In this document: piece after piece, positions 8,802 to 17,357 of the stretch
Numbering within the stretch: position 1 is the first letter of the stretch
Layout: each line of letters starts with the position of its first letter
NCBI RefSeq assembly: GCF_900156725.1
Contig: NZ_FTOI01000003.1
Location: forward strand, 124,001-188,000
Length of the DNA: 64,000 nucleotides
Origin: Kaistella chaponensis
GTDB lineage: Bacteria; Bacteroidota; Bacteroidia; Flavobacteriales; Weeksellaceae
Reading direction: 5' to 3'
Notes under the pieces: model-generated
Database searches by the model: none
The model's input: only the letters and a program-made list of their open reading frames with translations
Told to the model about the DNA's origin: nothing
Made by a program: the position numbers and the translations under genes

Positions 8802-9350
8802 TTACAATTGAACTTTAATTTTAAAGCCAGAAACTACATTCATTTTTATCTGATCTACAGTCACATTATTCGCCTGAATTTCTAAAACCAAATAGTTTTG
8901 CGTGGTGCGGAAATATTCTAAAATCTCTTCATCTGGTATTGAAAAAGTAATAGTATTTGGATTCGTATTGTTATACGCTGTCGCAATCAATCGGTCTGTT
9001 TGATTGGGTGCTTTTACGTAAATTCTTGCGTTTTTAATGATATCTAATTTGTTTCCCAACTGCGAACTTACATAGTTTAATGTCAAAGAATTGAGTTTAA
9101 CCGATTTGAGATTATTAATAGAAAAATTAGGATTATTTTCTTTGATCTTCGCATCTAAGTCAATATTCATAGGCAAATCCGGAGTTTTGGTGTAACCAGT
9201 TGTACTCACACTTGCAAAAGGTACATCGAGTGTGGTATTGAAGGGCACATCAAAGGGAGGAAGCGCATCTAATACAGAATTTACTATATCGCGACAGCTT
9301 GATACAAAAAGCAGCATTAGTATTCCGGCAATTACGGGTAGCTTTTTCAT
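8802..9350 (-). CDS. Lipoprotein, unknown function
   Basis: 182 residues with a type II signal; lipobox FVSSC, lipidated Cys19. The mature part is rich in Thr, Asn and beta-strand patterns (FASVSTTGYTKTPDLPMNID) and has a repeated hydrophobic strand-turn look, with a final GFKIKVQL. It resembles small Flavobacteriia outer-membrane-associated lipoproteins, but no family is recognised. It converges on the frameshifted gene with 18 bases between stops. Confidence 0.72.
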   Translation of the reverse strand: MKKLPVIAGILMLLFVSSCRDIVNSVLDALPPFDVPFNTTLDVPFASVSTTGYTKTPDLPMNIDLDAKIKENNPNFSINNLKSVKLNSLTLNYVSSQLGNKLDIIKNARIYVKAPNQTDRLIATAYNNTNPNTITFSIPDEEILEYFRTTQNYLVLEIQANNVTVDQIKMNVVSGFKIKVQL

Positions 9351-9432
9351 ATTTTACGTTTTATTTTTTTAAACAAAAGCATTTATCGTTCCACTTTGGA
9401 TCGCATGTAAAATGGCTTGAAAATATTTGCTA

Positions 9433-9463
9433 TTGACAAAGGCATTTCTATGTTGTATATTTG
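9433..9463 (+). promoter_or_regulatory. Bacteroidota-type promoter for queA
   Basis: TTG at 9433-9435, a 20-base spacer, and TATATTTG at 9456-9463. This matches TTG-N17-23-TANNTTTG. A short hairpin (CCGAAAA, 7-base loop, TTTTCGG; 9468-9488) lies immediately downstream in the leader, 29 bases before the queA ATG; it may stabilise or regulate the mRNA. Confidence 0.75.
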
Positions 9464-9517
9464 CACGCCGAAAATCATTCGTTTTCGGTCTTAATTTTTA
9501 AACCGTAATTTAAAAAA

Positions 9518-10567
9518 ATGAAAACATCAGATTTTAATTTCCACTTGCCGGATGAACTTTTAGCTGAACATCCAAGTGAACACAGAGACGAAGCAAAGTT
9601 GATGGTTCTAAACCGAGCAACCCAAACAATAGAGCATAAAAAATTCAAAGATGTTGTTGATTATTTCAATGAGCATGATCTCTTTATTTTTAACGATACC
9701 AAAGTTTTCCCTGCACGATTATTTGGTAATAAAGAAAAAACAGGTGCGAAAATCGAAGTTTTTCTTTTGAGAGAATTAGATAAAGAAACCCGTGTTTGGG
9801 ACGTTTTGGTAGATCCAGCAAGAAAAATAAGAATTGGAAATAAGCTATTCTTTACCGAAGATGAAGGTTTGGTTGCGGAAGTAATCGACAATACCACTTC
9901 AAGAGGAAGAACACTTCGATTTTTGTACGATGGTTCTTACGAAGAATTCCGTGCGAAACTGAAAGAACTAGGGCAAACTCCACTTCCTAAATACATCAAA
10001 AGAGAGGTTGAACCAGAAGATGCAGAACGTTATCAAACGATTTATGCAAAACATGAAGGTGCTGTTGCAGCTCCAACTGCAGGTTTACATTTCTCTAAAC
10101 ATTTGATGAAGAAATTAGAAATCAAAGGAATTGATTTTGCTGAAATTACCCTTCATGTTGGTTTAGGAACTTTTAATCCTATCGAAGTAGAAGATCTTTC
10201 TAAACATAAAATGGAGTCGGAAGAAGCGATTATCACGCAAAAAAACGCAGACATTATCAACAAAGCGGTAACTGAACAGCGAAGAGTTTGTGCAGTTGGA
10301 ACCACGACGATGAGAGCGATTGAAACATCGGTTTCTTCCAACAAAAAAATCGGACCATACCACGGTTGGACGAATAAATTTATTTTCCCACCACATGATT
10401 TTGGTGTTGCAAACGCGATGATTACCAATTTTCATACTCCAAAATCTACATTAATGATGATGGTTGCAGCATTTGCAGGAAAAGATTTCTTAATGCAAGC
10501 GTATGAAGAAGCCGTGAAGAATGAATATAAATTCTATTCTTACGGAGACGCAATGCTTATTATTTAA
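9518..10567 (+). CDS. queA: S-adenosylmethionine:tRNA ribosyltransferase-isomerase
   Basis: 349 residues, full length for QueA, which transfers the ribosyl part of SAM to preQ1 at the wobble position of GUN-anticodon tRNAs to make epoxyqueuosine. Recognised segments are [22 protein letters not shown] at the start ([15 protein letters not shown]), [13 protein letters not shown], the strongly conserved [30 protein letters not shown], and [19 protein letters not shown] near the end. It has its own promoter. An inverted repeat follows 57 bases after the stop and may end its transcript. Confidence 0.97.
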   Translation: MKTSDFNFHLPDELLAEHPSEHRDEAKLMVLNRATQTIEHKKFKDVVDYFNEHDLFIFNDTKVFPARLFGNKEKTGAKIEVFLLRELDKETRVWDVLVDPARKIRIGNKLFFTEDEGLVAEVIDNTTSRGRTLRFLYDGSYEEFRAKLKELGQTPLPKYIKREVEPEDAERYQTIYAKHEGAVAAPTAGLHFSKHLMKKLEIKGIDFAEITLHVGLGTFNPIEVEDLSKHKMESEEAIITQKNADIINKAVTEQRRVCAVGTTTMRAIETSVSSNKKIGPYHGWTNKFIFPPHDFGVANAMITNFHTPKSTLMMMVAAFAGKDFLMQAYEEAVKNEYKFYSYGDAMLII

Positions 10568-11020
10568 GAGAATAGTAAAAAGTTAAAGTACTTCGCGAAA
10601 TTCTTAGTGTAATTAACTATTAAAGTTAACTTTAGTAGATCAAAAGTTTTTAATCCTAAAAAAAAATGATCTACTAAAGCGAACTTTTTCATTTGGAGGT
10701 TTTTGTCTTGAATTTTTAAGAAATTTTTCCAATGAAACTTCATCCTGATTTTCACTTCATCCATTGGGAAATCGCCGAAAAATCTTTGTCAATTTTTTCT
10801 AATGCAGACTTTTATAATTAAGTCAAAATTTCTTTTTGAGAAACTTGCGAATCTAAATTTTGGCTAAGAATCATTAAAGCAATCAAAAAAAATAACGACG
10901 AGGAACTGGAAAATTTAGTAACAGAAAGTCCAAAACTAAAAAATATAACAGGATCGATCGTAAATAAAACTCAGGTTTCAAACTTGGTTTTTTTTACCTT
11001 TTACTTGGCTCTTTAAAAAA
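10568..11020. other. 453-base intergenic region with gene relics
   Basis: No intact gene is supported. Minus-strand frames carry KSALEKIDKDFSAISQWMK then a stop (10752-10811) and, shifted, a 66-codon frame (10564-10764) continuing EVKIRMKFHWKNFL; together they look like a frameshifted relic of a small protein, perhaps SnoaL/DUF4440-like (weak inference). On the plus strand, 10840-11016 is open for 58 codons without an ATG and reads IIKAIKKNNDEELENLV, also coding-like. The region also holds the inverted repeat at 10624-10685. Confidence 0.4.
10624..10685. repeat. Inverted repeat with 19-base arms, possible queA terminator
   Basis: Left arm AGTTAACTTTAGTAGATCA (10624-10642) and right arm TGATCTACTAAAGCGAACT (10667-10685) are complementary at 17 of 19 positions, 13 of them contiguous, around a 24-base loop. 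The right arm runs into TTTTTC, so it could terminate queA, but the long loop is unusual for an intrinsic terminator. Confidence 0.6.
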
Positions 11021-12055
11021 ATGAAAGACATCCGAACTTTATCACTCGAGCAACTCACCGATTATTTTCTTTCTTTGGGCGAAAAATCTTTTCGTGCAAA
11101 ACAAGTTTATGATTGGTTGTGGAGCAAAAATATGCATTCCATCGAGGACATGACGAATCTTTCGAAAGAGCTGAGAGAAAAGATTTCTGAAGAATATATC
11201 ATTAATCCGATTTCAGTTGACGAACTGCAGAAATCAAAAGATGGAACCATCAAAAATGGCGTGAAACTTCATGATGGACTTTTGGTCGAATCCGTCTTGA
11301 TTCCTACAGAAACGCGAACTACAGCTTGTGTTTCGTCGCAAGTGGGTTGTTCCCTCAATTGTGAGTTTTGTGCAACCGCACGCTTGAAAAGAATGCGTAA
11401 TCTTGAAGTTGCAGAAATTGTAGATCAAGTTGCTCTTATCGATCGACAAAGCAGGCTCTATTTTGATCGGCCCCTTTCCAATATTGTTTTTATGGGAATG
11501 GGAGAACCGATGATGAACTATAAAAATGTAGTAGAATCGATTCGAAAAATTACCAAACCTGAAGGTTTAGGAATGTCGCCACGAAGAATCACGGTCTCCA
11601 CTTCTGGGATTCCAAAGATGATTAAAATGTTGGCTGATGAAAATCTTAAAGTAAAGTTGGCGCTTTCCTTACATTCTGCGATTGAAAAAAAGCGCAACGA
11701 AATCATGCCTTTTTCGGATAAATTTCAATTGACCGATATCATGGATTCTTTGAAATATTGGTATGAAAAAACCGGAAATATCATCACTTTTGAATATTGT
11801 GTTTGGAAAGGAATTAATGATACAGATGAAGACATCAGAGCTTTGATTCAATATTGCAAGCAGATTCCAAGCAAAGTGAATTTAATTCAATACAATGCAA
11901 TCGGCGACGGAAAATACGACCAATGTAATAAAGATGCCGAAGAAAATTACGTGCGACAACTAGAAAAAGCCGGAATTACGGTACTGATCAGAAGAAGTCG
12001 CGGTGGAGATATCGACGCAGCTTGTGGACAACTTGCTAACAAAAGTAGCGAGTAA
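11021..12055 (+). CDS. rlmN: Dual-specificity 23S rRNA A2503 / tRNA A37 C2-methyltransferase
   Basis: 344-residue radical-SAM enzyme that methylates C2 of adenine 2503 in 23S rRNA and adenine 37 in some tRNAs. The iron-sulfur motif CxxxCxxC is at Cys110, Cys114 and Cys117 (GCSLNCEFCATA), and the C-terminal catalytic cysteine is in DIDAACGQL (Cys335). SAM-binding MGMGEPMMNY and the RxxRG-type RRSRGGDID segment are intact. The stop overlaps the next ATG (TAATG), indicating coupled translation with the YoaK-like gene. Confidence 0.97.
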   Translation: MKDIRTLSLEQLTDYFLSLGEKSFRAKQVYDWLWSKNMHSIEDMTNLSKELREKISEEYIINPISVDELQKSKDGTIKNGVKLHDGLLVESVLIPTETRTTACVSSQVGCSLNCEFCATARLKRMRNLEVAEIVDQVALIDRQSRLYFDRPLSNIVFMGMGEPMMNYKNVVESIRKITKPEGLGMSPRRITVSTSGIPKMIKMLADENLKVKLALSLHSAIEKKRNEIMPFSDKFQLTDIMDSLKYWYEKTGNIITFEYCVWKGINDTDEDIRALIQYCKQIPSKVNLIQYNAIGDGKYDQCNKDAEENYVRQLEKAGITVLIRRSRGGDIDAACGQLANKSSE

Positions 12056-12771
12056 TGTTTTCGCACCTTGGTAAAACCAGAACTCCCAAACATAATCTCG
12101 GTATTGCGTCGCTTCTTTCCTTTGTTGCGGGATTGGTGAATGTTGTAGGTTTTTTCGCAGTTCAGAAGTTAACCACCAATGTCACCGGACATTTCGCTTT
12201 TTTTGTAGATGAAGTTTTTAAACTCAAGTTTGAAAATGCCCTTCACGTCGCGCTTTTTGTTATTTTCTTTCTTTTTGGGTCTTTTTTTGCGAATTTTATG
12301 GTAGAGGTTTATTCGAGAATTCGCGAAAATCAAATCTATGTTCTTCCGATTTGTACGGAAGCTTTCATTCTTACAATCATCGCTTTCCAGGGAAATGATT
12401 TCATTAAAGAAAGTCCAGATTTGATCGCCTATTGCTTACTTTTTGCGATGGGAATGCAAAATTCACTCGTAACCAGAATTTCGAAATCAGTCGTACGAAC
12501 AACCCATTTAACAGGACTTTTTACTGATCTTGGAATCGAGATTTCTCAATTGTTTTTTTATAAAGATGAAATTCATAAATTCAAATTAATCAGATCGATT
12601 AAATTGCGGCTAACAATTATTTTTATGTTTTTTTCGGGTGGAATTACCGGCGGGATTTTGTTTTCCTTTTTCGGAATCAAATCCCTAATTTTAGGATCGG
12701 TAATTTTATTGAGTGGCCTGTTTTATGACTTTGTTAAAATCAGATTATTACTCCATAAACGATATCGATGA
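12055..12771 (+). CDS. YoaK/DUF1275 family membrane protein
   Basis: 238 residues with about six transmembrane helices, opening with IASLLSFVAGLVNVVGFFAV and the conserved TTNVTGHFAFF, and later AMGMQNSLVTRISKSVVRTTHLTG, which are hallmarks of the DUF1275/YoaK group. The transport or other function of this family is not known. It overlaps rlmN by one base at its start and the following secreted-protein gene by four bases (ATGA), so the three form a tight operon. Confidence 0.88.
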   Translation: MFSHLGKTRTPKHNLGIASLLSFVAGLVNVVGFFAVQKLTTNVTGHFAFFVDEVFKLKFENALHVALFVIFFLFGSFFANFMVEVYSRIRENQIYVLPICTEAFILTIIAFQGNDFIKESPDLIAYCLLFAMGMQNSLVTRISKSVVRTTHLTGLFTDLGIEISQLFFYKDEIHKFKLIRSIKLRLTIIFMFFSGGITGGILFSFFGIKSLILGSVILLSGLFYDFVKIRLLLHKRYR

Positions 12772-13655
12772 TGACAAAACTCCATTTATTTTTCGGACTT
12801 CTTATTTCTTTGAGTTTTTCTGCTCAAAAGGAAAATCAATGGTTAAAATTAAACCGATTTGAAGTAGCGGTTTTAAGTGATTCTTTAAAAGAAAATTCGG
12901 GTTTAAAATTCTATAATCACCGTCTTTTAACGATCAATGACAGCGGAAATAGCTCAGAAATTTTTGAAATTGATACCACTTCCGGCAAGATCAAAGACAT
13001 TTTTAAAACCCAACTTAAAAATGGAGACTGGGAAGCGATAACAAGTGATTCTGCTTCTGTTTTTGTAGGTGATTTTGGAAATAATGCAGGAACAAGAAAA
13101 GATTTGAAAATACATAAAATCCTTTTCAGCAGTTTACAGAAACCGTCAAATTCAATAAGTACACAAGAAATTCCATTCTACTATCCGGAACAAACGGAAT
13201 TTACGTCAAAGAATTTAAGCAACAATTTCGATGCAGAAGCGATGGTTTTTTTGAACGGAAAAATTCATATTTTCACGAAAGAATGGGAATCGAAATCCAC
13301 CACGCATTATATTGTAGATCCAAACGTTTCAGGAAATCAAGGTGCTAAAAAATCAGAGACCTTTCATACCGGTTTTGTGGTGACAGATGCTTCTTATTTC
13401 GAAAAAAAACTTTATTTAATCGGTTATACCAAAAATGCCGAAGTTTTTCTCTCCATTTTTGAGGAGACCGATTCTGGAATATTCTTTAGTCAAAAACCAC
13501 GAAAATATTTTTTGGGAAGTGCATTTTCAATCGGTCAAATTGAAGGAATTGCAGTGGATGAAGACGGTGTTTATATCTCAGGAGAAGTTTTTACATCACC
13601 ACTTGGAAGGTCAAAACAACGCCTATATTTTATTCCCTCCTTAAAATTGAAATAA
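12768..13655 (+). CDS. Secreted beta-propeller-like protein, unknown function
   Basis: 295 residues with a signal peptide (TKLHLFFGLLISLSFSAQ, cleavage about residue 20). The mature part alternates short strands in a repeating way, with LLTINDSGNSSEIFEID, DWEAITSDSASVFVGDFGNN, AEAMVFLNGKIHIFTKEW and IEGIAVDEDGVYISGE. This spacing of blade-like motifs suggests a six-bladed propeller of the SdiA-regulated or phytase-like sort, inferred from pattern only. Translation is coupled to the YoaK gene through an ATGA overlap. Confidence 0.7.
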   Translation: MMTKLHLFFGLLISLSFSAQKENQWLKLNRFEVAVLSDSLKENSGLKFYNHRLLTINDSGNSSEIFEIDTTSGKIKDIFKTQLKNGDWEAITSDSASVFVGDFGNNAGTRKDLKIHKILFSSLQKPSNSISTQEIPFYYPEQTEFTSKNLSNNFDAEAMVFLNGKIHIFTKEWESKSTTHYIVDPNVSGNQGAKKSETFHTGFVVTDASYFEKKLYLIGYTKNAEVFLSIFEETDSGIFFSQKPRKYFLGSAFSIGQIEGIAVDEDGVYISGEVFTSPLGRSKQRLYFIPSLKLK

Positions 13656-13676
13656 ATCCTATCGGTTGACGAGTTT

Positions 13677-13709
13677 TTGCCAAAAATCTGTTTTTAATAA
13701 TTATCTTTG
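13677..13709 (+). promoter_or_regulatory. Bacteroidota-type promoter for the polyprenyl synthase gene
   Basis: TTG at 13677-13679, 22-base spacer, TATCTTTG at 13702-13709, followed 32 bases later by the TTG start codon. Fits TTG-N17-23-TANNTTTG. Confidence 0.62.
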
Positions 13710-13741
13710 CCCTTATTAGTATTTTAATAATTCCTTTAGTT

Positions 13742-14719
13742 TTGGCGAATATCGTAGAAGAAATCAAAAAGCCCATCAAAGAAGAAATGAAACTTTTCGA
13801 GCAAAAGTTTTACGAATCGATGCAGAGTAATGTTCCGCTTTTGGATAAAGTTACCCGTTTTATTGTGACTACAAAAGGGAAGCAGATGCGGCCAATGTTT
13901 GTTTTTCTTTGCGCGAAGCTTTTAGGCGAAGTCAACGAAAAATCTTTCCGAGGTGCTTCAATGATCGAGTTGATTCACACCGCAACGTTGGTTCATGACG
14001 ATGTAGTAGATGAAAGTTTTAAAAGAAGAAATTTCTTCTCTATCAACGCTTTATGGAAAAATAAAATTGCGGTTTTGGTAGGAGATTACCTTTTATCAAA
14101 GGCTGTTTTACTTTCGACGGACAACAAAGATTTCGATTTACTGGCTGTAATTTCTACCACGATTCGCGAAATGTCTGAAGGGGAATTGCTACAGTTAGAA
14201 AAAGCCCGAAAATTAGACATTACAGAAAACGTTTACTTTGAAATTATCCGTCAGAAAACGGCAACTTTAATTGCTGCTTGCTGCGAAATTGGAGTGCTTT
14301 CGAATAATGCTGATGAAAATACTGCACGGAAAATGCGGGAATTCGGAACTTTAACCGGAATGGCTTTTCAGATTAAAGATGATTTGTTTGATTTTCTAAC
14401 CTCAAATATCATTGGAAAACCTGTTGGGATCGATATTAAGGAAAAAAAGATGACTTTGCCCTTGATTTATTCCTTGAAAATGGCGAATGAAAAGGACAGA
14501 AAATATTATTTCAATACCATCAAACGGTACAATAATGATACGAAAAGGGTCAAAGAACTCATTCAATTTGTAAAAACTTCGGGTGGTTTAGATTACGCAA
14601 TTGGCGTAATGAAAGACTATCAAGAAAAAGCAAAATTATTATTGGCTGATTTCCCGGATAGTGAAGCAAAACACTCACTCCATCTGATGTTGGATTACGT
14701 CATTGAACGGAAAAATTAG
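13742..14719 (+). CDS. Polyprenyl diphosphate synthase (octaprenyl type)
   Basis: 325 residues of the trans-isoprenyl diphosphate synthase family, making the long isoprenoid chain for menaquinone side chains. The first aspartate-rich motif is HDDVVDE (about residue 82) and the second is KDDLFD (about residue 212), with GKQMRPMFVFLCAKL, the conserved FLCAKL-type segment, upstream. I use the TTG start at 13742 because MANIVEEIKKPI matches how close relatives begin; no ATG lies nearer than MKLFEQKF. The gene has its own promoter and is followed by convergent DUF72. Confidence 0.92.
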   Translation: MANIVEEIKKPIKEEMKLFEQKFYESMQSNVPLLDKVTRFIVTTKGKQMRPMFVFLCAKLLGEVNEKSFRGASMIELIHTATLVHDDVVDESFKRRNFFSINALWKNKIAVLVGDYLLSKAVLLSTDNKDFDLLAVISTTIREMSEGELLQLEKARKLDITENVYFEIIRQKTATLIAACCEIGVLSNNADENTARKMREFGTLTGMAFQIKDDLFDFLTSNIIGKPVGIDIKEKKMTLPLIYSLKMANEKDRKYYFNTIKRYNNDTKRVKELIQFVKTSGGLDYAIGVMKDYQEKAKLLLADFPDSEAKHSLHLMLDYVIERKN

Positions 14720-14725
14720 CTCCGT

Positions 14726-15451
14726 TTATTTAAGCAATTTCTGCATTTGCAAAGCATTTTTAATTCCCGCAGTTCCCCAAGTATTGTTAAAAAAGACGAA
14801 GGAAGTGCCGCTAAATTTCGATATTTTCTTTGCAATCACTTCCAGTTCATTCTCTGAATACTCCGATTTAAATAGAACTGGAACTCCATGAAAGCGGTAA
14901 TACAAAAATTCATTGTTATTAATCATCACTTCATCAATGAGATTTTTCGAGAAACTGACGCCGCAGAAAACGATTTTTTTTTGCTTCAATTTTTGCAAAA
15001 CTTCCACATTCCACCAACTTTCGTGTCGGAACTCTACCACATTTAAATATTTTGGTTCAACAGCTTCCAGCAGAAGAAGCAGATTTCCTTCTGTACAATG
15101 GAAAGAGGGCGGAAGTTGATATAAGAATCCGGCTAATTTTTCTTTCAACCCCGAAGAAATATGGGTGCAAAAATCTGCTGCTAAAGCTTTTACATTTTGC
15201 AATTTTTGAAGATGAGTGAAAGTTTTAGGAATTTTAATAAAAAATTTAAAATGTGGTCCCGTTCCGTTATACCATCTTTCTAAAGTTTTGAAAGTAGGTC
15301 GATGGTAGAATGTAGAATTTATTTCCACTGCAGAAATTTTAGTGGAGTAGAACGGAAGATAATCCCGCGACGGTAAATCTTCAGGGTAGAAGATGCCTTT
15401 CCAATAACTTTGTGCGAAACCGGAACATCCGACGTATTTTTTATTTTTCAT
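14726..15451 (-). CDS. DUF72 domain protein (YecE-like)
   Basis: 241 residues of the YecE/DUF72 TIM-barrel family. Signature segments are VGCSGFAQSYWKGIFYP at the start, STFYHRPTFKTLERWY, FKFFIKIPKTFTH, and VEFRHESWW, close to the family's usual VEFRHxSW. The catalytic role is unknown. Its first codons overlap the last 11 bases of the upstream gene, so the two are cotranscribed and translationally linked. Confidence 0.9.
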   Translation of the reverse strand: MKNKKYVGCSGFAQSYWKGIFYPEDLPSRDYLPFYSTKISAVEINSTFYHRPTFKTLERWYNGTGPHFKFFIKIPKTFTHLQKLQNVKALAADFCTHISSGLKEKLAGFLYQLPPSFHCTEGNLLLLLEAVEPKYLNVVEFRHESWWNVEVLQKLKQKKIVFCGVSFSKNLIDEVMINNNEFLYYRFHGVPVLFKSEYSENELEVIAKKISKFSGTSFVFFNNTWGTAGIKNALQMQKLLK

Positions 15452-16046
15452 CTTTTTTTATCAATCCTTCAATCAAAGATTTCCACTGAATATTGCTGCC
15501 AATAATTTTTGCTCCAGCGGAAACAATAGCGTTTCTCACTTTTTCAAATCCGGTAACATCTTCAATATTTGCCTTCTCATTTCGACCATGAATTTCGACT
15601 GTCACTATTTTTGAAGTTCTGTTAATGATAAAATTGCACGTGGCTTTATCTTTAAAAAAATGTGAAGTTGTGGGATGATTATTTTGTGGACTTTCCGCCG
15701 GACGAGCTCTGATATAAATACTTTCAGAAGTTTCCGTCTTTTCAGTTTCAAACTTTTCTATTTGTACCCAATCATACTGGTCTTCCGACAAGTTAGGTAA
15801 AGTCGGAACTTTTATTCTAATGTAACAATGAACTTGTGGAAGATCAAAAAAGAGATTTCCATTTTTATCGCACAAGGAGAATTCACCGAAGCCCTTTCCG
15901 GCAAGAAGTTCCCAGGAATTGATATCCAAAAATCTTTTCTTTACAGTTTCAAAATGCAAAATAGCTTCAGCGACGGTCTCCAATTCTATTTTTGAAACAT
16001 TGTCGCTGAAGCCACCTTCTCTTTGTGTTGGAATTTTGTCGATCAT
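15441..16046 (-). CDS. Conserved hypothetical protein (201 aa)
   Basis: 201 residues, no signal peptide or membrane helix. It contains FLDINSWELLAGKGFGEFSLCD early on and, at the end, VEIHGRNEKANIEDVTGFEKVRNAI, with a PAESPQNNHPTTSHFF segment between that looks like a conserved core. I have seen this kind of cytoplasmic Bacteroidota protein but do not recognise a named domain. It overlaps DUF72 by 11 bases and follows the PfpI gene by 17 bases, all on the minus strand. Confidence 0.72.
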   Translation of the reverse strand: MIDKIPTQREGGFSDNVSKIELETVAEAILHFETVKKRFLDINSWELLAGKGFGEFSLCDKNGNLFFDLPQVHCYIRIKVPTLPNLSEDQYDWVQIEKFETEKTETSESIYIRARPAESPQNNHPTTSHFFKDKATCNFIINRTSKIVTVEIHGRNEKANIEDVTGFEKVRNAIVSAGAKIIGSNIQWKSLIEGLIKKDEK

Positions 16047-16063
16047 GTGACGAAGTTTAAATC

Positions 16064-16600
16064 CTATTTCGCAAATTCTTCTACAATTCTTTTATTAAAA
16101 GCCGGTAAATCGTCTGGATTTCTGCTGGTTGTCAGGTTTCCATCTGTAATTACTTCTTTATCTTTCCATATTGCGCCGGCATTTTTTAAATCAATAGAAA
16201 TCGATGGAAAAGAAGTCATCGTTTTACCTTTTACAACATCCGCGCTGATTAATGTTTGCGGACCGTGGCAAATCGCTGCTACTGGTTTGTCCTTTTCAAA
16301 AAAAGATTGCACAAATTTCACGGCGTCCTCGTCGCCACGCAGTGTATCGGGATTAATTACACCACCAGGTAAAAGTAGAGCATCATAATCATTTTCCATG
16401 GCTTCAGAAATTGTTTTGTCCACTTTAACTGGATCACTCCATTTGTGGTCTTTCATGCTTTTAATTTCTCCCGATTTTAAAGAAACAATTTCTACAGTTG
16501 CGCCCGCATTTTTTAATGCTTTTACTGGACTTTCTAGTTCCGACTGTTCATATCCGTCTGTTGCTAAAACAGCAATTTTTTTATTTTCTAAAGTGCTCAT
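16064..16600 (-). CDS. DJ-1/PfpI family protein
   Basis: 178 residues, intact DJ-1/PfpI fold. The nucleophile cysteine is in AICHGPQTL (about residue 105), preceded by the acidic residue in YDALLLPGG (elbow GG), and the early EQSELESPVKAL carries the conserved Glu. Relatives include PfpI protease and YhbO/YraA-type deglycase or chaperone proteins; which activity applies here is not decided by sequence. Likely the first gene of the pfpI-hypothetical-DUF72 operon. Relatives are often stress-induced (family knowledge), in line with the neighbouring YciF-like gene. Confidence 0.9.
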   Translation of the reverse strand: MSTLENKKIAVLATDGYEQSELESPVKALKNAGATVEIVSLKSGEIKSMKDHKWSDPVKVDKTISEAMENDYDALLLPGGVINPDTLRGDEDAVKFVQSFFEKDKPVAAICHGPQTLISADVVKGKTMTSFPSISIDLKNAGAIWKDKEVITDGNLTTSRNPDDLPAFNKRIVEEFAK

Positions 16601-16707
16601 AAATATTTTATTTAAAAAGTAAAAACAGAAATTATGCCTTAAATCATCATTTAAGATTTAATTAATAAAAATTTGTCACTTCTTAACGAAAAGAGGTTGA
16701 AATAGAA

Positions 16708-16729
16708 AAAGCGGTTAAAAAACCGCTTT
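16708..16729 (-). terminator. Intrinsic terminator after the YciF-like gene
   Basis: AAAGCGGTT, four-base loop, AACCGCTTT: a perfect nine-pair stem. On the minus strand it is followed by a T-rich tail, three bases downstream of the YciF-like stop. Confidence 0.85.
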
Positions 16730-16732
16730 CTG

Positions 16733-17266
16733 TTATTTTGCTTTGAAATTGATTTCAGATTTAGCGAGCTTCGTAAGATCTTTATCGCAATTTTTTTCTT
16801 CTTTTAAAGTTTCTAGAAGCAGATTTAAAACTTCTTTTTCACCCAAAAGTTTCGCATAAGTTGCTAATGTTCCGTACGAGGCAATTTCATAATGTTCAAC
16901 CTTTTGCGATGCAGCGATAATGGCAGCGTCGCGAACTGCTCCCGGTTCTGTTTCTTCCATAATTCCTTCGGCTTCTTTTAAAAGACCATCCATCGCATCA
17001 CATTTAACCGCTTCCGGTTTCAATTTTAAAGCTTTGAAAGCTCCTTCCAAACGTTTTACCTGTTCTTTCGTTTCAGCTAAATGCGTATTTAGTGCATCTA
17101 TCAATTTTTTTGAAGTGGCATTTTTAGCCATTTTCGGAAGATTTTTCACAAGTGCTTTTTCAGCCCAATATAAATCTTTCAGTCCATCGACCATAAAATC
17201 TTTCAGTTGATCCGCAGCGTCTGCTTTCGGAGCAATTTTACCTGTTTTCGTTTGTTTCTTTGCCAT
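16733..17266 (-). CDS. YciF-like ferritin-fold protein (DUF892)
   Basis: 177 residues from the ATG at 17266 (MAKKQTKTGK); an upstream in-frame ATG at 17308 would add a poor leader. The four-helix DUF892 domain covers almost the whole protein: LKDFMVDGLKDLYWAEKAL, LNTHLAETKEQVKRLEGAF, QKVEHYEIASYGTLATYAKLLGE, with carboxylate and His residues placed as in di-metal ferritin-like proteins. The Lys-rich N-terminus is unstructured. Relatives (YciE/YciF) are stress-induced; function not proved. The gene has its own terminator. Confidence 0.9.
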   Translation of the reverse strand: MAKKQTKTGKIAPKADAADQLKDFMVDGLKDLYWAEKALVKNLPKMAKNATSKKLIDALNTHLAETKEQVKRLEGAFKALKLKPEAVKCDAMDGLLKEAEGIMEETEPGAVRDAAIIAASQKVEHYEIASYGTLATYAKLLGEKEVLNLLLETLKEEKNCDKDLTKLAKSEINFKAK

Positions 17267-17357
17267 AATTTTGCTTTTATTCAAAATTGTAATCCAAAAA
17301 TATGCCAACGAAGGAAGTGTTGCGCCTAAAAATTTCTGCGAAAACTGACTTCAATTC

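Noticed and set aside
10564-10764. Minus-strand 66-codon ATG frame as a real gene
   Set aside because: It is poor in composition, overlaps the queA stop and continues a neighbouring frame only by a shift; treated as a relic.
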